Assembly (NCBI GenBank): GCA_008933995.1
Contig: WARS01002804.1
Span: 62,001-126,000, forward strand
Source: Datnioides undecimradiatus
Lineage: Eukaryota > Chordata > Actinopteri > Lobotiformes > Datnioididae
Length of the DNA stretch: 64,000 nucleotides
Direction of reading: 5' to 3'
Made by a program: the position numbers and the translations under genes
Notes under the pieces: model-generated
The model's database searches: none
Told to the model about the DNA's origin: nothing
The model's input: only the letters and a program-made list of their open reading frames with translations
Shown here: in pieces, positions 35,300 to 48,240 of the stretch
Layout: each line of letters starts with the position of its first letter
How positions within the stretch are numbered: position 1 is the stretch's first letter

Positions 35300-37104
35300 C
35301 AGGTGCAGCTGCAACAAATCCACAGTTGACCCTGTGGCGCTCTCAGGTTTCGACCGAGAGCTCCGTGAGTTTGGTGGGAAAGTCTTAAGCGAACAGCGAA
35401 AGTCTTAACCGGAGAATTTGTTGACATTTTAATGGAAAGTGGACAATGGCCTCACACATCAGAGACGCTGTCGCCGTCCAACTTTTCTAATCCTAGAACA
35501 GTTTCACACCTCGTTCAATTAGACACGACGCGCCCGGCCGCGCCGCGGCTTATTTCGTGGCTTATCCAGAGGTTTTTATGAGAGTGTGATCCAGCTTTTT
35601 ATTCACGCAGTGTGCATTACGCAGCCCAGCCCAAAGTCCAATTACGCATACCACTATCATTTCCAGCTTCCACGCGGAGCCGATGCATTCAAGGACCACG
35701 TAACAAAGAGGACTTTCACCCCAGGAGACCAGTGTTTGAACCTCGTGTGAAACTGAAAATCAGGGTGACTTTGTTTAAATGTACTAATGAGTTTAGCTTA
35801 TGTCATGTACACAATTTAATCTACTCATTTAAGCCAAAATGGGGTCTTTTCCTAAACCCAACCAAGTAGTTTTTCTTGCCTAAACCCAACAAAACTGCAA
35901 GATTCAGTTCACAGCAGTGGCCTTTCTTGTTACTATGACGACAAAGGTCACCTGATTGTGGATCCGCTCCACACGGGATCTAATTGGAAAGAGTGGCGCG
36001 ACACCTGCACACAAAATTTACAACCTTCCCGTGCACATTGAAGAAACCGGGTTGGCGTTATGAGTTACATACACTGTGCATGATGTGCGAAGAACATATG
36101 AAGAGAAATGTGGTCTTAATGCTGTGAACTCTGGCACTAACAATCCCACTGGCATGAGGTCCCGCTCCAGCACAGTCTTACACATGAATAGCCTATGTAA
36201 CAGCACATTACGACTAATTTGACAATGATATGTTAATGTTAAATTATAAGCACAAATTAGCAGATTCAAAGCATTTTCTGTATTGTTTGGGCAAACGTAA
36301 TGTCACCGTTAGCTGCCAGCTGCCTGACTTTTACGGCATCCGTGGCACATGTGCGTTTGATTTGGAAAGTTAAAGTAGGAGGAACAATGCCCTGTCCTTG
36401 TAAATTCACATGCAGATAGTTCCAGCGACTGACTCACACCGGCTGAAACAAACAGAGTCAGGATACGCGTCAAAACGGGTCAGCGTTCAGCGTCGGACCT
36501 CCAAGTTTACTCATAAAACGTGTCTCCAAGGTTACTCCTCATCTGATCTGCTTATTAAATCCACTGTCTCTTCGTGTAAACAGTACAGTATGTTGACATC
36601 GTCACGCGTCAGGGGGAACGTACAGCAGTGCAATAATGTGATTTCCGAGCATGTTTACAATGACTTGACGAATGAATATTGACTCTTCTGTTGCTCTGAT
36701 GTCCGTCTTTAAAAAGTTTCGACATCTTAATTTCACTTGGGCGATTTTTCACGGTGCTGTTGTTTTTCTTTGAAAAATCGCAGAAACAGGCTTTAGGAGG
36801 GGTGTAACAGCTTTAACACACTGCACACAAAGCTGTTTTAAGCAATGTTAAGTACAACCCCTACAAGAGATTAATCATTTAAGTCATTTATCAAGCATTT
36901 GCATAAACATTTCTCCATTAAAGCTGCTCAAATATGAGAATTTGAATCTGTTTATACGTCATTCTGAGTAGATGTCTTTTGATTTGGACTGTCACATTGC
37001 TTACAACAAGTGATTTTAGATCAAATTGAATCAATTAATCAAAAATGATAGCTGATACAATAATGAAAATGAATGGAAATGAAAATGTGAATTTAAAAAA
37101 CTGT

Positions 37105-37330
37105 CAAAATTTGGGGAAAATACATTTATTTGCTCTCTTTTGAAGAGTTAGATTGATGCCATATTCATATCTGTGCATCAAGTGTGAAGCTGGAGCAAGG
37201 AGGCTGTTAGCCTAGCTTAGCATAAAAACAGGAAGTAGGGGTAACAGCTAGTCTGATTGTCCACACTTGGTGCTTGCCACAACCTCAAGTGTCTATGCTA
37301 AGCTAATATCCCTGCTCTATAGTCACACAC
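37105..37330. repeat. Dispersed repeat family B
   Basis: Contains GAGTTAGATTGATGCCATAT, GGCTGTTAGCCTAGCTTAGC, ATAAAAACAGGAAG and GCTAAGCTAA. This TTAGCCTAGCTTAGCATAAA-type element is common in fish non-coding DNA. It is non-coding; the class is not assigned. Confidence 0.55.
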
Positions 37331-39257
37331 AGAGTGCGATCGAATCAATTTCCACATTCAAAAGAAACAGACGGCGAGTGTAGGAACTAAAACGTTGAGT
37401 TGTTCAAAGTCCTGAAACGTCACATGTGCAGGCTGCAGGGAAAAACATCTGAGGAGCTGAACTATGTGATAATTTGCCCCCCAAGCCCCAGACCCAGGGT
37501 TTACCCCCCCCCCCACACACACACACACAGTTTTTTTTTATGAAGGTGTTTGTATGATGTGTGGTTGTTTTGTCTTTTCCTTTTTGAAGAGGTGTGTTTT
37601 TGAAGTTCAGCACGAGTTTGGCTGAGGCTCGAGCGCAATTTCTGTTTCTATAGGTACATTCCATCCATGTGACACACACACTCACACACATCCGAGCCAG
37701 CTGTGTTTGTCTTACGCTGGAGAAGTGTGTGTTCCTCATCATACAGTGTGTGTGTGTGTGTGTGCATCAGCAACAATCCACCAGCGTCCACTGACAGACT
37801 GTCATGGTCCAAATGAAACCATGCTGTCGTGAGGCCGCCTCGCAAACTCAGAAGTTATATTTAAAAGTCAAACTCACGCCAGCATGATGACTGCTCACAG
37901 GAAGACAGACTCTCATTATAACCTCGTAATATCCCACCGGGTGTAATTTTTATCATAGTGTCCAGCTCACCAGGCCACAGTGATTTCCCAGAATCAGCTG
38001 TCTGTTCATATTTCACGTCCTCGCCAGGGCCCACTTCCTTATTTCAGGAAGACTTGCTATCAGTCCAGTTCAGCTAAACACAACGGTGGTAGCTGAACTC
38101 CTGCTGCTCAGCATTCACAGCATTCAGGGTGTTTTTAATAACATTTTATGCATTTGTGCTTTATAAAAGCGCTAACAAGTCAGTTTTTACTCAAGCCCCT
38201 CCCCTAATTCTGCCAAACTGTTGCTTAGCAACCGTAACCATGCCTGGGATGCCCGCTGAGTGTCTCAACATTCCAAAGACGTTAGCGCTAGCAAACATGC
38301 TAACCCAAAGGTTTGTAATGCAATGTTTTGTTTCCTGTTTAGTGTAAAGTGCAAAGAAATGGGTTAATTTTCATGTTTGTCTGTTCGAATACACGCTAAC
38401 ATTAGCATGAATGGCCTCGTACTACCCCGGATTGACAAGGTAAGGCGGCTAATCACAAAATGCTAAAGCTATTTAGCTTAGTCATGTCATCCTGCTGTTT
38501 GTTGAACATTTCCTGTAGATAAACTTGCTGAAGTCTCTGGTTTGTACTTATTCTCTAACCCATATGTAAAGGTGAACATGTTAATGCTAAGAACACAGCA
38601 TGAATTTCACTTATTTTCCAAATAAGTTTTATAAAAGGTTCATAAAACCTGCCATGAAGTAATGTCCCTCATGTGCTCTACATGGATATTCATCAGGTGA
38701 GGCTGTAGACATTATACAGACGTGCTCATTGAAAGTAATTTGAATTAGCTAGTCGGCTGAAACTTAAAAGTGTGTTTTTGTCAACTTGAAATCATGAAAT
38801 CAAGGACCTATTGCTCCCAAACTTTTCATTTAATGTGTGCATGTCAGACAACAATGAAACACCGAGCCTGACGAGGATTGCATTAGTTGCTAAAAGGAGT
38901 GGGGTTGCAAACTATAACTCACACTGTCGATTAAATTTATACAAATGACACTTTATATTGTCTTTTTAGTGGATCTTGGTACTCAAATGTTGCAAAATAA
39001 GTCTGAATTACTCCAGTAAGGCCTTTCATCGCTGTTACTCAGTGCTACAGTGGCGAAACGCACACATTACTGACAAACAATGCATTTAAATGCAAATGTC
39101 TGAAGACAGTCTGAAAGTACTGTTGCATTCCTGCTGCAGTGACTGAAGACGGATGTGACTCCAGAACAACCTTTTCGAAAATCTCTTCATCCTCTTGACC
39201 TGAAGGGAATGTTCCCTCGGCATCAACAGCCTAATCCCCGTCTCCTGCCAAGCTATC

Positions 39258-39425
39258 ACACACACACACGCTCACACACACACACACACACACGGAAAAA
39301 AACACATCCGTCATACGTAAACAGCACTCTGTCAGTTTTATCAAGACTAATTCTCAGACATCTGTTTGACCCTGAGAGGAGTGCTAAGTGGTGACATGAA
39401 TTATACAAATACTGTAGCTCTCTGG

Positions 39426-39443
<18 letters not shown>
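39258..39443. repeat. CA cluster and facing GT array
   Basis: CA-rich repeat at 39258-39292 and GT repeat at 39425-39443, in opposite orientation about 130 bases apart within scara5 intron 2. Confidence 0.85.
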
Positions 39444-39456
<13 letters not shown>

Positions 39457-40119
39457 TTGTGATCTATGTAACAGACTTATTTGTGTGAATTCTCGGTGTG
39501 TGTTTGTGCATCTGTGCTTTTGCGCGTGTGTGTCTGCCATTAGCCTTGAGACAATAATGTGCACTTACGTCATTTCTTATCTAAATCCCATTTTTCTTCG
39601 TGCATGACATAAGACTGTGTTGGGCCGCTAAACGAGGAAATCTGTTATTGCCGCTTGCTTCCGTCGTTGATTCTGCACAAGTGTTTAATGCAAAAGCCTG
39701 TTAAGAGGGCTGTAGAGCAGATAAACACCAGTGCAGACATAGACAATATGTGCTGCAGAGCGCAGGCAGGAGGAACTGGCTGCAGGTTGAAGCAGGGCTG
39801 TGGCCGAGGGTCCGGAGTGGAGCAACGGGGTCCGCACACTGGCACAGAACGTGTTGATGTTGAAACACAGCGAGGCAGATGAACTGATAAGGCAAACAGC
39901 TGAAAGATGGCAGGTGTGCAGGCTGATCCAGGGGAGTGAGAGGGATTGCAATGCCTACACCACCAGGGAAGAGAGGAACACGTGGAAGAACTGCTTTTAT
40001 TCATTCAAAAGCCTTGTTTTATCAAAAACCCAAATTCCCACTGGTGTTTCATTCATGGGAAAACCCGTTTGCTTGGTCCTCTCTCCTGTGTCTGGTCCTA
40101 AGCCTCCTGTCGTTTTCAG

Positions 40120-40248
40120 GCTCTGGGAAGCGTCGCAGGAAGCAGGATCAGTGCTGCGGACACCCGAACTCCCTCTCCGCCATCAAGTACGCCATCGTCT
40201 CCCTCTACGTCCTGGTTATTCTCACCATCTTTGGACTCTGCCTGGCAG
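40120..40248 (+). CDS. scara5: scara5 coding exon 2: membrane anchor
   Basis: Forty-three codons, phase 1 in and out (acceptor CGTTTTCAG, donor GCAG|GTAGGA at 40249). It encodes a basic patch KRRRK and paired Cys (QCCGH, possible palmitoylation) then a single membrane helix at about residues 61-81 (YAIVSLYVLVILTIFGLCLA). A basic stop-transfer patch before the helix and no signal peptide fit type II topology. The match to human SCARA5 (LSALKHAVLGLYLLVFL) is clear. Confidence 0.95.
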
Positions 40249-43200
40249 GTAGGATGCGTGCGAGTGGGTTTGTGTAAGTAGGAGCATAATCAGCTGCATT
40301 GAAAACACACACATGCGCTGTGAATCAACAGTCATTTGAAGCAAGGTCTGAATTGTAGTGACTAACTTGACCATTCCACTGCTTTTGTGTCAGATCTCTG
40401 CATCTCTTTAATGCAGCTGCACCCTGTTCTAATCTGGATCGTGAAATCAGTTTTCTGAGTGCGGTGCACGTCCGACCCCCGTGCTTCCTGCTGCTGACGC
40501 GCGGCTCTGTACATGTGCGATGTTTAAAGTTACATGTGTCACAGGATTTTTGGAAGCGTGACAAGCTTAACCCTTCAGACTTTCAGTCACATAAAAGGCA
40601 GAGAAAGCGTGACGGTGGCAGACTCCTTTGCACTGCATGGTTCCCATACCTTCTTTATGCATGGCTGCGGGAATGCCAGGTTTCAGTCTGCAGAGGGTTC
40701 AGACCCCAGAGGAGGCCATTTATCATGAATCCTCCTCGGGGTGATGAAACATCGACACCACCTTCAGCCTGATTCATGAGCCGGCATCAAAACTGATTTT
40801 CTTGGAGATCAACGCCGTGATAATTTGGTTTGTGAGGGTTCAGATTTCAGCACTTTGCGTCTCCTGACTGTAGGTCGAGTCAAAACCAGTCGACCGGTTG
40901 CCAGAAGAGCACAAACAGGAGGGTTTATGACTTGTGTGGCTGGATTTTGCATTTTTTTAAGGCTCACAGCCCAGATTTGTTACATTATTGGTAGTGATGA
41001 GTTTAAGCATGTTACTATAAGCAAGTCTTCTTCAGTGGTGCCTCACGGAACCCTGTAACCTCTGCATCTCTGCAAGATAAACAGTTTCAGGTTAGTGCAA
41101 CTGTGCAGTACGTGCATTATATGCAGGTTCTATCTTCATACCACATTTAAACTCCCCAGTATCAGCCTAATAATGGTGCAACCTAACATACCTTTGAGAT
41201 TGGCCAAGAAGAGCACAGATTGTTCATCAGGACAAGTGGTGAAAAATACCACAGTGCATGAGGTGAATGTGGTTTTCAAGTAATTTATGAATTTATTGTC
41301 TTTTCTGATCTCAAAATGCAAAAGTACAGTGCAGTCTACTCTTATTTTGTCGGCCACTGAACACTTAAACGTTCAAATACCCCAAAACACTGTATTGTTA
41401 TTTAAAAAAAGACTGATTAGAGCAGTTCCACCTCAAAAATCACTGTTTTGAACCGTTTCATGGAAACCACCCAGCCCGAAACCACTTTTACCGACCTCAG
41501 AAGCCAGATTTGGCGGCCCGGTAAACACCCGGTCTTTCAAACATCACGTTTCAGTGACTTTGGACTTGTGAGTTATGGAAATGAGCTGTTGTTATTTCAT
41601 ATCGCTCGGTCGCTGTGACAGAGCGCCGCAACAGATTCCAGCGTCATCAGAGCGAACGCCGCCGCTGTTCCTCCTCCTCCTACCCGGTTCATCTGGAAAA
41701 ACCCTGGCGCCACGCCACCGTAGCGTCATGGCCAATACACTCCTCTGTGTGTGTTTGTGTGTGTGTGTTTGACTTTATGGTTACCTTTTGAGAACCCTGC
41801 TGCGGCCTCCTTGTAAATGTCAACTCCGTTATTAGAGGAGAGGAGGACAAAGAGGAGCTGATAGAGATGGAGGACGATGGAGTCGGAGGGAGAAGACCGA
41901 CAGACCCAGGAACAGGTTTTAGCTGCCTGGCTTCAGACCAGCAAGATCCTGGAGGAGTCGGCCCGCGCTCGCTAATCCTAATTTCATTTCAAGACCTCCT
42001 CTCCCCCAGGGTACCACACGGCTGATGCCATTAAATGTGTGTGTGTGTGTGTGTGTATTCCCAGGCACAGAGACGCAGCTTGGATGTGCTTCGCCGTCGT
42101 CACCGAGGGTATTTGCTTATTTAAGGCTTTTAGATGAGGTTGTTTTAGAAAAAGCAATCAAACGGGGCTTTTCAGCAGGCCTCTCTTAAATTAAACGCCG
42201 GCCATCCAAAAGCTAAGTGGCTCCAGCGAAACTGCACGGGAGGCCCCCTTCGCCTCACACACACACACACACACACACACACCACATTCATGTGAGTGCA
42301 CGCACAAACACACACTCGGCAGTTGCCAGTTTTCCGACGTGAACACAGATTCAACTCTGTGTTATCCACATTTGCTTTCTGTTTGAATTCTCACTCGACT
42401 TTGACTTTTTTCCTTTCCAGCTCCGTCGTCGGCCCGTCGGCGTCCTCCCAAACGCGCGTCTCGGCCCGGGATCGGGGAGCCTCGTCTTTTGGCTGAAAAA
42501 CATCTGCGTCCATGAGCGTGATGAGCGCAATATAGTGTTTTCTGTGTCAGCGCATCTGAGCCCACGTCTTAGTTTGGGACGGGCGAGGGGAGGGGTCGCG
42601 GCTGATGAACAGAAACAGAGACAGAGGCGGATCAAACCAGAATGACAGGAGATGAAAGAGCCAGAGGGATCCCGCTCCATTCATCACGAGCTCCGTCATT
42701 TCTACACGCTTATCCCTGAGCAGATAGGACCGGGCTGAGCAGAGAGTCTGGTTAATTGAAAATGTCACATGTTCAGCTCCCATGATGGCCAGCGGCCTGC
42801 TCAGCCCGCTGAACCCTCCTCGAGCCAGACTGTTATCATCTCAGAGGCGCCTGCCTGGAGAGACTTTTGTCTTTGTAGTCACTGTTTTGGCTGACACGGT
42901 TCAGGAGGAGGGCCGTTACTTTACAGACATGCTTTGTCTTTCTTACATTAAAGCTGCGCCACACAAACTGTGCACGCTGGCCAGCCCGAACGTTGGCATG
43001 ATGTGACTTTTAAAGCCTTTATTTCCCAGAAACCCTGCAGGCTAACCTGAGTAGGTGCCTGCATGAGAACAGCTTTAGTCCTTTCTCCAGAGTGGCAGGC
43101 TCTCTGTCTCTCCACCTCTCATGAGCCTGAAGCTTGCGTAACGTGCACGCTCGGGTCTGATTGTGCAGGTCTTTATTACTGTTGCAGATGCATCGACACA

Positions 43201-43504
43201 CACACAGCGAGTTCCTATGAATCCTTTTCCCCAGTTGGCTGTTCCTCCATTTAGCCTTTCTTTTACTTAATGCAAGCAGACATAATCTCTTGCGCAATTA
43301 CATTTCGACCTTTTTAGAGTCGTGAGATGTTAAGTTTTACAACAAAATGGGTTGCACCACTGAGCGCGCAGTTCTTTATGCTCAAATTAGCTTCACTCTC
43401 CAATGTCTGGCTGTATTTCAGGAAACCATGCCCGCTGTAGGCTGCAGCTGATTGGTCCACATCACATTTTGTCAGTGGAACCAGGTGCAGACGAGTTTTG
43501 TCTC

Positions 43505-43560
43505 CCAGTTAAATGGTTTTTAAGTGCTTTTGCATGAGGTACTTACCCATAATCAGTCGT
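43505..43560 (+). repeat. Possible family A fragment
   Basis: TTTTGCATGAGGTACTTACC followed by CATAATCAGT resembles the GAGGTGCTTATCCATAGTCA block of family A. It is short and diverged. Confidence 0.4.
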
Positions 43561-46500
43561 AACATGCAAACAGTTAAGCTAAGTTAATATTTAAGAAGCT
43601 AATGTAGAGAGTCGTCGTAGCTGTACCTCGCTGTCAGACACACATCAAAAGCTGTTACATCGCTTTCTCAAAATCCACCAATCTCCAACAGCAGCTGCAC
43701 GTCAGTCAGTTTCTTCGTGTTATTGTGTGACCTTGGTAAATCCAAACCAACTTGTCAAAACACTGAAATCCAGGTGCAACCGAATGCACCAACCCAGGCA
43801 ACAGTTGACCAGCAGCCTCTGTTTTCTCCCAGGTAAAGCTGCTTTTTGTGTCAGAGGAGTCCGGTGGATGCGATGAGAGCATAGATGATATAACAGCTCC
43901 AACTTCCTGTCAGAGAGGGCCGTTTGACACGAAGGTGAAGCAGTGACGATATTCAAAACTTAAGAGTGTGTCATTCAGTGAAGCTGTGTCACCTTATTCC
44001 CGGTGGCATCGACATGAAGTGGCCACGGCTGACAGGGAAATGTTCACATCGTGTGTCATAAGGCTCACACTCACGGTCGTATGAGCTTCTTTACGTGCTG
44101 CACCGCTCTCCGTTGTCCTTGCGTGCTTTTTGACTCGTGCATCGTCCCGTTGCAGCTCTGCAGCATCGTCCTCTTCATGTGTCTGTTCATACGGAGCATT
44201 AAAAGAGCCACGCTGGGTTATTTCCCCATATTTCTCAGCATTTTTACGACGAAGTCTGAGCCGTAGATCTTCTTAAGACCCCTCTTCCCTCTCCTTGGAG
44301 GACTGGGATGTTTTAGGTTGCATTTTGGCCGAGGTTTGCTACAAATACCTTGTGCTACATCTGGAGCTTGTTCTCAGAATAACAGGTTGTGTAAAATACC
44401 CACTAACACGTCTAAATAGGCTGAGATTGGCCCATATATGGCCGAGCAGACAGAGCTTGGACTGATAACTGTCTGGGCTCTGGGGAGCTGGATTTACACC
44501 TTTTGTATTTGTGTTTACAAGTGGATCAGAGGCCCGTTAATGCAAAATATTGAACAATTACATGCGTAAAACCTGTTGAGTGGTTTCCATGCACCTGCCG
44601 CAGAGTGTTCATATGTCACAGGTATGATGGAGGACATGAGCCAGTCATGTTTACAGGGTAATTTTCCTCCTGCAGGACGCGCATCTTAAAGACCCTAATA
44701 CCCGGTTTACATGGCTCCCTTTAACTTATACTGTAGGTGCAACTGAGTCATGTTTTCCACATGCAGCTCGCAGGTTTGGCATGGTTCTGCTCTTTTCCTC
44801 AGCCATTTAATTGCTGGAAAACATGACGGTGGGTTTTTGTTATTCTGCTTTTTAAGCCATGAAATCTTTAGGCTTGTGTTTGCGTCTTGCGCTGATAGGT
44901 AAGAGTCACGTTATTGCCAAGCAGAAATGGGCAGCGAGCTCCTGGGTCCCGAAACGGTTATTTTGGTCTCTGGCTCCCGCGCTGACCGCGTTCGGTCCTA
45001 CATGTTATCGTAGCAATTTTTTTTGTGTCGTGCATCAAATTTTCCTGCTGCGGCAATTTTTCTGTTTTGGAAGCAGTTCACCCGGAGTTCGCTCTCCTGA
45101 CACCTGCAGTTGGTGTCGGTTAAACACTCTGTTGCTATAGCAACCGCTACCCACTGTGCTCCACGGAGACTTGGAGTCATGATGTCACTTCCAGGCCAGC
45201 CTTCCGCTCCGCCAACACCTGTAACTCAATGACAGTCCATCATTTAGCATTTCTGTTGTTGGCGTTTCTGTGTTGTACTTTCCATATTCCTGCACCAGGC
45301 TACAGGAGTTTTACGACCCTGACTGATGTGGTTGCATCACGCAAATCAGATTTCATTTACTCTAATCTCAAACATGCGCTGTAAGAATTGAACAATGTGT
45401 CACACCGCATGGTAGAGAACGAGAGGTGAGACTTTAAGTCAGTTTTAACATCTATCAACAGTAGCGTGCTACCTAGCTTTAGCACCTGGGCTTAGGCTGC
45501 AGCCTGCACAGCCGAATAACTGCTGCTTTGTCCTCCCGTTCATTTCCATCCACCTTCGTTTCCACGGATACATCCTTGCTTGTCTCTCGCTGGTCCGGTG
45601 AAGATGTAATGACTAAGAATCTGACTCATGTTTGAGTCTGAGAGTTGCTCATTTCTTCTTCACGTGAGATGTTGACATACAAAACATAAGCAGTATAACT
45701 GTGCACATATATAACTCATAAGGCAAACAAGCTCCTAAAGATTAAAATATTGCAGTTTTAAGGATCAAAGTTGCACCAATCCTGCAGTTGTTATTGCTGC
45801 TTTTATTGGTTGAACCTGCTGTTTCTCATGGCAAACCCTGTATGTATACTTTGGTCCAGCGCTGGAAGATATATTTTGCTCCAGCTGTTCTGTCTGTGGG
45901 ACACCGGCGAGACGGTGGACGCTGACATACCTGACCATTACAAAAAGAACGACCAAAACCACAACTTTTAGATTACTTAACCTCCTTTGTGCTTATTTAA
46001 GAAAAGCACACTTTCACAACACGATACAAGACAAAAACCTGTCCTGAATGTGGACCATATGTGTCTGGCTGAGCTAGTCCATAAAAAGAACTTCCAGAGG
46101 TTAAATCTGACACCACGACGCGACGCTCCTAGCAACTTTGAAGAGAAACATTAAAGGTCTGTGGCGTTTCTTTGCCGCCGAAGATGAGGTGTTTCTGATC
46201 TCCGTCTGTTTATGTTTTACCCGGGTGAGAGATTTCTTCCCCAAACGCGCTTCGCCAGGAGGAGGAGAGTAAATCCTCCATCGCAGACTCGGAGCACGCG
46301 CCAAAAGAGACACACATGTGCACACAAACACTGGAGTTAAGGTACAAAGGCAAATAAAAACACATGCACAGAAAATATAGACATTTGAGAAGCAGGAGCG
46401 CACGCACATGCACTTAAACATGAGTTCAAACGGGCACATGCATACACACACACACGGATTTCTGCAGGCTTAATACGTACTGTACCCAGGATGAAACTGA

Positions 46501-46930
46501 CGCGCACACAACACAAGAAACACATATATAAACACAGTCACATTCCCACATACATACATACTTTTGAGCAAAACCACAAGCGCATGCATGCACATACACA
46601 CCACATGCACGCTCATGGAGGCATTTATGTCACATGCGCACACAGTGCCGGGGCCCCCAAATTGACTCTGAGAACATAAAGCCCTTTCTAATGAGATTCT
46701 GTACTGTGGCGATGGGACTTTCTATAGAAAAGAGCCTGGAGGAGGTCCAGCGTTCCCAGTTGGAGTCCATCATAAGAGGAGCACACACACACACACACAG
46801 AGAGAGAGAAGTCAGTCCTTCATTCTTCCACAAAAGAAGTCCAAAAGTCAGTGTACGGCCTCATTCAGGCAGTCAAAGTCAAACACGGGTTATTAACATG
46901 TCAAGACTAATTGGGCCAGACATCATTCTC

Positions 46931-47010
46931 TGTCTCTCTGTCTGTTTCTGGTCCTCGCTCTGCCTGTCTGTCTGCCTGCCTGTCTGTCTCTCTCTCTCTC
47001 TGTCTGTGTT
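46931..47010. repeat. (TCTG/CTGC)n simple repeat
   Basis: Degenerate tetranucleotide tract with TCTCTGTCTG and CTGTCTGCCTGCC units in scara5 intron 3. Confidence 0.85.
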
Positions 47011-47394
47011 GCAAAGGTTTTTATGTTTTCTTGGTGCAGAGTAGTTTGCGCTCAGTACAGAATTAATGCAATAACTAGAGTAAGTGGTGTCATCAGTGTT
47101 GTATTGTTGCACATCAATTAATTAGTGCATTACAATTTTACCAATAACAGCATCATCTAATTAGTTTTTTATTGCTTTGAAAACGCAGCGGCATTGAAAC
47201 TCAAATTGTAATTTTGATGCTTCGTAAGCTAAAACTATAATGACGCATGAGAAAAACAAGTTGCAAATGCTAGTGTGACCCTTTCACTATTGCAAGGACT
47301 AACATGGATAGGCATCCTCAGTTACTTTGCTGATCTTTTGATATTGAAAAACACAATTTGTTTAACTTGTGTATGACAAAAACATGGACTTTGT

Positions 47395-47575
47395 GTTTAG
47401 TGCTAATTATGAAACGCTAGCGTGCTAACATGGTAAACTTACACGGCAAACGTGGGCAACAATATACCCGCTCAATAGCATAACGTTAGCATTGTCTTAC
47501 TGAGCTCATTAGCATGCTGAAGTTAGCGGTTAGCTTCAATCACCATAGTTTTGCTAGCATGACTGTGAACTCCTG
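47395..47575. repeat. TTAGC-rich dispersed repeat
   Basis: Recurrent GCTAGCGTGCTAAC, ACGTTAGCATTG, CATTAGCATGCTGA and GTTAGCGGTTAGC motifs. Such GCTAAC/TTAGC-rich fragments are common in fish introns. Similar motifs occur at 38280-38410 and 51650-51680. Confidence 0.45.
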
Positions 47576-48215
47576 CTATATATAGAAGATACCAGACTTG
47601 TATATATTAGCGTGTACTGTATGTATTGTATGTTTAATACTAGTTATATTTCCTGCAACATACGTTTTGTTTGATTGCCTGTTGGTAAGTCGGGTGTTTT
47701 CCTCCGGCGACGCAGCAACTGCTAATTTTAAAGAGGTTGTTTCTGTGAATGCTGACACTCAGGAGCATTCAGTGTAAAAAGTCACGATCCTGGATTTTGA
47801 TAAATGTCAGTTTAAGCTTGACATTTGTCACTTTTCAGTCGATCACAGTTCTTTTTATTACAATAATGCAAACTCATGAGCGCAGCACCTTATCATACCC
47901 AGCCGACGGGCGCGCCGTAAAACGAAGGCGCTGTAAACGTTCACACATCCAGTTCAGCTTCGAGCCAAACGAGGTCGTGAGATGCAATAAACCGGAGCGC
48001 TGCGGCGTGTAAGTAACTCCAACGCAAATAAAAGCAGCATGATGCAGCACTGATGCAGGAGAGTGTGTGTGGGGGGCGGTGGCTGCAGGGATTTCAAGAG
48101 CACGATAGCAGGCGCCTAAATTAGTGCTCTGAAGGTCTTCTTTCTGTTTTACAAGCGGACTAATTGAGCAACAACAGATTCCAAAGACTTTGTGCAGACT
48201 GCGTTCAAGTCTGTA

Positions 48216-48240
48216 ACACACACACACACACACACACACT
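48216..48240. repeat. (CA)n microsatellite
   Basis: About 12 CA units in scara5 intron 3. Confidence 0.9.

Larger units (their letters stand above)
34874..40119 (+). other. scara5 intron 2
   Basis: About 5.2 kb with no coding exon. It holds (CA)n at 35167-35188, (GT)n at 35257-35297, a C-run/CA tract at 37507-37530, (TG)n near 37746-37765, CA-rich repeats at 39258-39292 and GT at 39425-39443, a dispersed repeat at 37105-37330, and a short CpG-rich palindromic stretch near 35527-35550 (GCGCCCGGCCGCGCCGCGGC). Confidence 0.75.

Noticed and set aside
45765..45971. Short facing ORFs around 45.8-46.0 kb
   Set aside because: No domain or similarity; typical of random intronic sequence.
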